A stretch of 64,000 bases of DNA from Haliclystus octoradiatus. Lineage: Eukaryota; Cnidaria; Staurozoa; Stauromedusae; Haliclystidae. The stretch spans positions 1,079,001 to 1,143,000 of the forward strand of contig OU744454.1 in assembly GCA_916610825.1 (NCBI GenBank). The letters run 5' to 3'. A program made the position numbers and the translations under genes. Positions within the stretch are counted from its first letter, which is position 1. Every line of letters begins with the position of its first letter. Below are positions 56,923 through 64,000 of this stretch, in pieces. Under the pieces are notes generated by a model. That model saw nothing but the letters and a program-made list of their open reading frames with translations, was not told the origin of the DNA and did no database searches.

Positions 56923-58192
56923 GAGACGATACGGAAGAACTTTACTCCTGATATTTTGTAGTGACGCTAAGTAGCAAGGCTGCTTTCATATATATTATTA
57001 TCATGTATTACAATGATGAGATTACTATCATGCTTATCATGCTTTTCCTAAATTTTCCCAACGGTGATATAAAATGCCGACGGCATTATAGTAGAGGGAC
57101 AAAAAATAGTGAGTGTAAATTTGTGTGTTGTTAATTATAAGAAAAAATAGATTTATTTTAAAATGCCATTGATGTGTTATTGATTGTCTGGAATAATTTT
57201 CTTCTTGTCATCGCAACAGAAAAATCTGTTTGTAACAGTCAGCTACGGGCAGCGCATTACATATAGAATTATCTGACTGTGAAATGAGGAAGTTGATCAC
57301 AATTGCACACTTGGCAAACAATTTTTATGCGCACGAGAAGTCTTAAAGAAGCAGAAAAGAAGAAGACATTTGCAAATCAAAAGACACCGCTGTAAATGAT
57401 TTACACCTTTGAGTAAATATAGTAAATGCAGATTGCTTCATCTATAAATAAACAGGATACAGCATTGATTCACTTGAGAATGCAATTTTTGACGTTACCA
57501 GAGTGGTCACTATTAGGCAGGTTGTCACCACATCAGGTTTGACTATACAGTGTAACCCGCTTAAGTGCAAGTCAAAATTGCCAACGGTTTTCATTGCATA
57601 TATTCGAAATTGTTTACCTAGGACTTGACCAGAATATTGTTTAACGGGTTTCAAAGCCAGGTTGCAGATAAGCAGGAATTTCATTTATCCGAATTGCACA
57701 TAAGCGGGTTACACTGTACAGACAGTGACTTGAGAAAACAAAATTTGGAAATAGATGGTGTGCATGCAAGATTTCTACAGGCATGGTGTTCGTAATTTGC
57801 CTATTTAAATATAAACCTTTTTCAGAAAGAGTAGACTTATTAGTAATTATACTTGCTACTTCGAGCGTTGGATTACGTTCCATTGAGTTCTCTTATAATT
57901 GCAATGTGAAGTACAGTAGATCCTAAGAATATAATTTGTTGTTCTAGTGATCTATTGGAGGTAAAATATTTTCTAGGAATAAGGAAGTACCAAAAACAAA
58001 TGCAGCAATTACATGTTATTGTTGATTTTAATTAATGCGTAGATCAACATTCACATATAATAAAGAAAAGCCTAATTTATATTTATAACAATGGTTTTAC
58101 ACCAACTTTGAAAATCAATTAAATTGTTATGACAACAGCAGTGTATCATAAGGTGATGATTAAGATTTAAATAACAAACCAAGGACTATGAT
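56923..58192. other. Convergent spacer of POLR2A and UQCRH
   Basis: No coding sequence found. Contains the distal POLR2A AATAAA (57447-57452), a MITE fragment ending TCAGGTTTGACTATA (about 57490-57547), the intact MITE at 57548-57716, and on the minus strand ATTAAA (58027-58032), the likely UQCRH poly(A) signal. Confidence 0.6.
57548..57716. mobile_element. TA-flanked MITE with CAGTGTAACCCGCTTA ends
   Basis: A 169-bp element running from CAGTGTAACCCGCTTAAGTG to CACATAAGCGGGTTACACTG. The 16-bp ends are perfectly inverted, with TA on each side. The body has CAAGTCAAAATTGCCAACGG and, inverted near the right end, GGAATTTCATTTATCCGAAT. A fragment lies at 44065. It inserted at the TA that ends a CAGTGAAACC-type fragment. 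Confidence 0.85.
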
Positions 58193-59807
58193 CTATTTCA
58201 GTTTGCAAAATAAATCCCTTGATACCTGCAAGATAAAAAAGTAATTAAGCATAGGCTAAAGTTTCCTAATGAAAGTTTTATAGCTGAAATGTATAGTGTT
58301 TAGATTTTATTTCTTATTTTGTAAAAACGAATGAAGAATTATAAAGTGCGTCTACCCTGATATACAGGGTCTCTTATAGAAATATAATTACAGTATTTGT
58401 TTCAAAATAGAATTATTAAAAGGAAATTTTGAAATTCATACTCAAATGATGATTAAACAAACGCGCTAACATCTGTTTGTTTTTTTAGGAACTTGAGAGT
58501 CAAATTGATTGTCACAAAATTAGAGATGTTACAATTTAATTAGATTGAATTCTGTGAAGATGAAAGATTTCAGTCAGTATAAGAAACAAAAAGGATTCGA
58601 AAGGAGTGGTGAGAAATAATACAACATTTTTGAAGCCATAATACCCTCCATAGTAATGAAATCATGACTTGTGTATTTCCTTTAAGAGATGCAGTTTTCC
58701 ATAATTCTATGTGGAATTGTTTTCTTTCATGCACATCTACAGGTTTATTAATTATTTGACATATTTGGTTAGAGCCTGAATTTAAAATCCCTGTAGTGAA
58801 GCACAATTTATTCTCCGGACACTGTCAATGATGAACGATATACTTACACATTTATCTCTGCATTTAACAAATTCAAATAATTCTGGCGTACAGAGTTCAG
58901 CTGTTTCCGATTTACTATTGACGCGTTCTTCACACTTTTCAAATTCAGCAAAAAGAGCAGCGCATGATTTGGATGCGCCGCATGATTCTCTCAACGTCTC
59001 TTGGAAGTCTTCTGGGTCTTCCTCATCTTCTTCTTCTTCCTCCTCTTCCTCTTCTTCACCTTCTTCTTCTTCTTCGTCTGCAGGAAGATCCCCACCATCT
59101 TCATTACCATCGTCATTAGATGGCTCTTCTTCAGCCTAATGGCATAAAATAATAAAACGATAAATAAAAAGTCATAGTAAAACAATAATTCTAAAATAAT
59201 AGTTTAAAAATAAAGATATAATATTTTCAGATGATTAGAATCGTAAGCGGAGGTCATCTGATAGTCAAAAAGACGATAAATCATGACTTATTTCCTGCAA
59301 AAGAATGCAGCACGCAAGAATGCAAGTTATAGACGCCGTTAGTTTGGTCTAGAAATGAACCAGATTTGTAATTGTTCTATTGTTATGTTTTCCATTAAAT
59401 ATTGACGTAATAATCTTGAATAATTGAATTCTCACTGTTGGCATGCCTGGCGTTGCAAATACCAGTATTCCACTATTATGGCACCATAGCACTACGTAAT
59501 TGCGCATTAGTAGCAAAGTTTAGATCAACGTATACATAACTAAATGTAACAGTGTTGTAACAGTAGTCAGTAATATTATATTTAAAATTTGGTCGTGGTC
59601 AAAGTCAGGTTGGCCGTCCACGTTGAATAATGCCCTTCCCGATGCATGGATTAACTCAATTTGTGATCGTGCAGCACAAAAGGGTACCAAATAAAAAAAT
59701 ATTTTGTAGCTTTTATGGATAAACCTTACCTCAACGACCTCAAATGTCTCCTCTTCTTCGGTCATTTCCACCACAGATTCACTTTTCTCTTCAATGTCAG
59801 GCGCCAT
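58193..59807 (-). CDS. UQCRH: Cytochrome bc1 complex subunit 6 (hinge protein), three exons
   Basis: Small acidic subunit of mitochondrial complex III that contacts cytochrome c1 on the intermembrane side. Minus-strand exons: 59730-59807, 58848-59135 and 58193-58225, giving 132 aa (human 91). After a Glu/Asp-rich N-terminal half comes the cysteine-pair helical hairpin: SCAALFAEFEKC is C-x9-C and LCTPELFEFVKCRDKC is C-x13-C, the spacings of the family. The last exon, VSRDLFCKLK-stop, matches the family's V-x2-K-L-F-x2-L-K ending. The extra length is almost all acidic repeat (GAA/GAG-rich, 59010-59085). It shares a 171-bp start-to-start region with CIP2A. Two extra cysteines in the hairpin are unusual. 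No presequence is seen, as in short forms of the family. Confidence 0.95.
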
Positions 59808-59978
59808 GTTGAATCCAAAGGCCTCCTAACTGCATTCTGGGATAAAATTTATCACTGAATTGAGACTGAACATTTGAAAGAAAACAAAATCGGCGCGGAT
59901 CTTTGAATCAAGTAACTATTCATATCATTAGACTAAATCTTTTTTATTTATTTTGTATACTGCAACATAGTAAACACC
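59808..59978. promoter_or_regulatory. Bidirectional promoter of UQCRH and CIP2A
   Basis: Only 171 bp separate the two start codons, so both 5' UTRs and the core promoter must lie here unless there are upstream non-coding exons. TGCATTCTGGGAT (59831-59843) reads on the minus strand as ATCCCAGAATGCA, close to the ZNF143/SBF site common in two-way housekeeping promoters. ATCGGCGCGG near 59890 resembles an E2F-type site. No clear TATA box. Confidence 0.6.
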
Positions 59979-62900
59979 ATGGATAACATGTCTGTAGATA
60001 TTATTACTCAGTTAGACTCTCTATCGTCTAAACTGGCAACTTTCAGAGGTGAAAATGACGACCGCGTTGAGGAGATTGAAAGGGAAATGGAGGTATGGGT
60101 ATGTAGTGCTATGAAGGCCCTCCTGGCGATGACGGCCTGTTTTAGAATTGAAACTGACAAAAGCTGACTCACCGTTATTGAAGTCGCAGAAATGTAACTT
60201 TGTTGCCATAAACATTATATTAACGTAATATGTGTGCATAACCAGACCAGTTTGAATACATGATGTCTTCGCTTGCCTGTTTGATTTACTGTTAATAAAG
60301 CAGCGTGCCATGACAAATCTTTAGGCCTAGGCCGCCTAGCCGCTTGCCCAGAATAGATGTATAAATTCAGAGACTGTAGAATGAGCACGCACAGTTCTAA
60401 ATAAACTTCAGCTGGACTGAAACCTGCCATTATTTTAAAACATGTGAATGTAGATAAGGGCCCAATTTTCAGAATGTCGCATTTTTCGTCATTTGTGGGT
60501 CAGTAGTTCAAATGGCAGAATGCCCGCCCTGCGGGAGACAGAGGCTCTATTCCTTGTCGGTTCACAAATTTGTATTTTATCTGTATGTAACTTTGATGTA
60601 ATAAGATCTCATTGTAATTTCAATTAGATGTATGTAAATGTGACTGCTGTCCAGTCATTCGTTCCAACGCAAACGAGCTTATGTAGGCTCATGTGGTTGT
60701 ATTTACAATAAAATTACGAAGTAAAAGAAAATTGCACACACACACACACACACACACACATTCCTCAATACCTCAGTGAGTGAGTGCAACAGAGCATTAC
60801 TTTCAGGCAAACTTACTTCACTTTCTGCTCATTGTGCACTTGAGGTTTTGTTGCTGTACTTTCGAAGATCTGTAGCCAAGTGCCTACCTAGATTTAAAAT
60901 TTAGAAACCAAAGGGCGTGACTGTCCTAATCTCAGGCCTAACGTTGTGTCTACATTGTTCATTTGCTTTCTGTATAGGCCTACACTATCCAAGCAGTTGG
61001 CTGTTCATTAGAAATGCTCAAGGAAAATTCAAGCAACTTAAAAAAAATTTTTCAGAAGATCTTTGTGACACGTTTGCACTTGATATTTTATGATATTATT
61101 TTCAGGTTATTAAAACTATGAAGCTACAATGCTACATAGTGAAAATTTAAGGAATCTAAATCAATTATTTTAGCTTTCCAAAAGCGACCAATCAAATCAT
61201 GCATTTGGTGGAGAATAAAACAGATTTCCTGTGGAATGACCCGATCACAACCTTGGATAAAGTAGGCTAATATTGTAAATTAGAGAAATTACAGTATGAA
61301 TCAGACCTGACATCCAATGTTATAAAACATCTTAATAATAAATATCATAAATAGCAAGAGTTTGTAGAAGGAATTTAGCGCCTTGCACGGCTTGCATCAA
61401 GCTGTGGTGCTTGATGAGCCTATATGTGAGTAAGTGCTCTGTGCTCTTGACTAATTAGTTCTCGCAATTTTTTTACAGAGTATTGCAAGCATGATAGAAT
61501 TGCAAAACGATGAAAGTAATGAATATGTTATAACAAGTGACGAACTAATAAACTGTGAACTTTTGCCTAATTTATTACAACTGTTGGAAGATAGAACATT
61601 ACAATCATCTTTTCTCAAGAAAATATTATCGCTACTACATTCTCTAGGTGGGTTAATTATGGACAACAAAGCATTTAAGTCGGGAAAAATGGATACTTTT
61701 ATGAATCTTCATAGGCCAAACCTCCCAAAAAAATTTTTTAAAAAGTTGAACATTTTCTAGGATTCCGGAAGGTTTAGCCATTTGTCATACACTGAATAAT
61801 ATAATAATAATAATAATCTTTATAATAATCTAATACAAGTCAAATTCAAGCAACCTTGAAATGTTTCACAAAACCTTTGTGACACATTTGCACTTGATAT
61901 TTTACGATATTATTTTCACGTTTTTGAAACTATGAGGCTAGCCTACAATGCTACATAGTGAAAATTTAAGGAATCTTGATTAATTATTTTAGCTTTCCAA
62001 AAGCGACCAATCAAATCATGCCTTTGGTGATGAAAAACGACAGATTTCCTGTGGAATGACCCACCTAAAATATTGCGTTATGATGATGATTTAAAATGAG
62101 GAAATCACAAATTGTGCTTTGTTTTTGTCATCTAGCTGAAAGGGATGAAATCAAAAGATTTATGTTGACAGATCATATGACCTGTAATCAATTAGCGCAG
62201 CTTGCTATTTGGCTTTCTTCTGCAATAAAAAAGCAAGATGTTTTGGCCCAGGTATATTTTGAACTAATATGTTTTTTTAGATTCTAGAAATTAAGAGACA
62301 TATTCTATTCTAAAAACTGTGGATTTTTATTTTGTTTTCAGTGCCTCGAACTGTATCAAAAGATTTCTTATGGCACAAAGACGAAATTCAAATTAGGGTG
62401 CCCACAGGAGTTTGTTACATTACTGCTGGCTAACTTGTAAGTAACAGGGCCTGAAGCTGTTGAAATACTTTCTTTAACTTTTATTATACATGTTTGGCTG
62501 TTTGCGCATTTTTGGGCTACGATCTAGGTTTGTTGTAAGTTTCTTTTAAATGAGGATTTCTTATGAAATTATCAATTACAAATAAATGATTAATTGTGAT
62601 GTAAAATAGCTAGCCTAAACAGCTTGATTGGTCAAAGTTTGAAACTGATCTGATAAGAAATGACAGAGATCTTGATGCTTTAATATGTTCATTCTGCCGC
62701 ATGTTCATTCAATCAATTTTTTAATTATTTTTATCTCCGTTTTTTTTATAATTGAGGTATTTGATTTTATAAATGCAATATTTAACTTAATAATAATTGT
62801 TTTATAACATTCTATTTACACTGACGTTGCTGTGACGTTAGTTAAGCAAAAAGCTGCTAATCACTCACCACGTGGTGGGCTCATGTCTGCGGAGTCCAAC

Positions 62901-64000
62901 AAAGGGGGGATAAGGGCAAATTCAGAAGAAAATTGATACTTTTCTGTGACTCTCTTTGCGCCGCTCATGTTAATAGAACGCTAGCCTATATCACAGCCCT
63001 CTCTCAAAACTCACCTGTTGTAATCACGTCGCGTAATTGATTATCTACAGGGTTAGTTCAGTTAATGGAATTGGTCATTATAGACAGGTGACTGTATAGC
63101 AGATTTTTGTCTTGTGTACGTCTTTTATACATCGTTAATCTCAATCTGACACCTAGCCGTTATTACAAAATTTATAAACACACATGGGGTCTTCCATTGC
63201 TAAATTATTGAGACTGCAATGTGATTGCATTGATTGCCTTCTTTTATGATTCAGGAACCCTAAGGGAGAAGGTAAATTAGTGTTACCAAGCCTTGGCGTG
63301 CTTACAAATGTATGCAGGAATGATGAGAAGATTCAACAATCAATCAAGTCACAAGTAAGGGTGGTTGTTAAATGATCAGAATAAATCATTGTAACATCGT
63401 TAACCATTCATTTTTCAATCCATCTGATCTGTTACGCCATGTATCAACACACAAAACAATTGATCTCTTGCAATCCGTACTTGACATTACAAATAAGAAT
63501 CTTCAAATTGGTCAGGAATCAGGCTGTCACAAAGTGCGGGATCCTGGGATCCTGGTTCCCGGAAGGCCAGCACAAATTAGAAGGTTTTGAATTATTTTCT
63601 TTTGTGTTTTTTTAATTAAAATTATAATTTTTGAATTTTATGTCACATGCTTCAAAGTAAGTCAATATTTATTAACATTTCTTTATATTTACAAAACATT
63701 TTAAATTTTATCTAGAATGTTTTCAATTTCACAACATGGTTCCTGGAAGATTTAAACTTTTGTGACACCCTGTCAGGAATTTTTAGAAACATTCAAAGTA
63801 TATATCCTGGATATTGGATGATTACATCAAGAAAAATGTTCTATTCGCTCATGTTGTAAATATTTCTGTTATATTAATATTTTCTTCTAGGCAAATATCA
63901 AACGTATCTACAGGACGCTTATCTCGTTGTTATCAAATAATAGTAATCTAACAGTCATGTTGTCTTTGGCGATTCTTTCAAGTCTCACGCTTCATGATAT
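59979..64000 (+). CDS. CIP2A: CIP2A (cancerous inhibitor of PP2A homologue), 5' part
   Basis: In vertebrates CIP2A restrains PP2A-B56 and tethers broken chromosomes in mitosis with TOPBP1. Exons: 59979-60092, 61479-61647, 62136-62251, 62342-62436, 63255-63354, 63891->64000, giving 234 aa in the window. The protein is helical, armadillo-like: DELINCELLPNLLQLLEDR, LVLPSLGVLTNVCRNDE and IKRIYRTLISLLS...LSLAILSSLTLHD line up in order with the human N-terminal repeats (LGLLANLCRHN, YRTLITLL, ALSILSSLTLNEE). The start is MDNMSVD, with an acidic first exon. The coiled-coil C-terminus is outside the window. Confidence 0.9.
60500..60732 (+). mobile_element. Possible tRNA-like SINE with CA tail
   Basis: GTCAGTAGTTCAAATGGCAG followed by CCCGCCCTGCGGGA and GGCTCTATTCC is spaced like tRNA box A, anticodon arm and box B, but box B is poor. 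It is followed by a body and a (CA)n run at 60735-60760. No second copy in the window; it lies in CIP2A intron 1. Confidence 0.35.
60735..60760. repeat. (CA)n microsatellite
   Basis: Thirteen CA/AC units without interruption. Confidence 0.95.
61027..61244. repeat. Direct repeat upstream of CIP2A exon 2 (pair with 61843-62066)
   Basis: About 220 bp, including TTTGCACTTGATATTTTA, CAATGCTACATAGTGAAAAT and CCAAAAGCGACCAATCAAAT, repeated in the same orientation after exon 2 at an estimated 80-90 percent identity. Confidence 0.85.
61843..62066. repeat. Direct repeat downstream of CIP2A exon 2
   Basis: Second copy of the 61027 repeat, in the same orientation, ending TTTCCTGTGGAATGACCC. It stops about 70 bp before exon 3. 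Confidence 0.85.
63520..63772. mobile_element. hAT-like MITE, family 1, with perfect target duplication
   Basis: Starts CAGGCTGTCACAAAGTGCGG and ends CTTTTGTGACACCCTG; the ends are inverted with one mismatch and one single-base length difference. The flanking 8-bp duplication TCAGGAAT (63512-63519, 63773-63780) is exact. It lies in CIP2A intron 5. Confidence 0.9.

Overview
The window is animal nuclear DNA: AT-rich, with many short introns (mostly 80-900 bp), GT-AG splice sites, AATAAA poly(A) signals and a heavy load of short transposons. It holds five protein genes. The RNA polymerase II linker and C-terminal domain, a single zizimin-type DOCK gene and a CIP2A gene point to an invertebrate animal. 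A marine deuterostome such as a tunicate is plausible, but this is an inference and no species can be named from the sequence alone.

Layout: (1) 1-9617, + strand, the 3' part of a coiled-coil/EF-hand gene whose 5' end lies outside the window; its protein ends in a possible CaaX box. (2) 10255-43711, +, a complete DOCK9/10/11-type Cdc42 exchange factor, resolved here into 53 coding exons (6108 nt, 2035 aa), with a second candidate first exon at 12008. (3) 45949-56816, +, a complete POLR2A (RPB1) gene of 22 coding exons (5808 nt, 1935 aa) ending in about 40 YSPTSPS-type heptads. (4) 58193-59807, -, UQCRH, the hinge protein of complex III, in three exons (132 aa). (5) 59979 to the window end, +, the first six exons of CIP2A. 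UQCRH and CIP2A are head to head, with 171 bp between start codons. POLR2A and UQCRH converge. No operon-like or shared-pathway logic links the five genes; they are ordinary housekeeping and signalling genes.

The accessory content is in the introns and spacers. It includes two hAT-like MITE families with 8-bp target duplications, a TA-flanked MITE family with CAGTGAAACC ends, an 841-bp TIR element, two foldback elements, tRNA-type SINEs whose tail resembles the tail of LINE fragments in the window, and a dispersed family rich in the palindrome GTTCATGAAC. There is also a 38-bp minisatellite of exactly 35 periods plus a partial, a (TAC)127 tract, and an array of small hairpins whose arms vary while staying complementary. 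Two introns, one in DOCK and one in POLR2A, require GC-AG splicing. I found no CRISPR array, viral genome or defence system, and nothing that clearly amounts to a new multi-gene system. The most unusual signals are the covarying hairpin array, the palindromic repeat family, the new-looking TIR elements and the alternative DOCK start exons.
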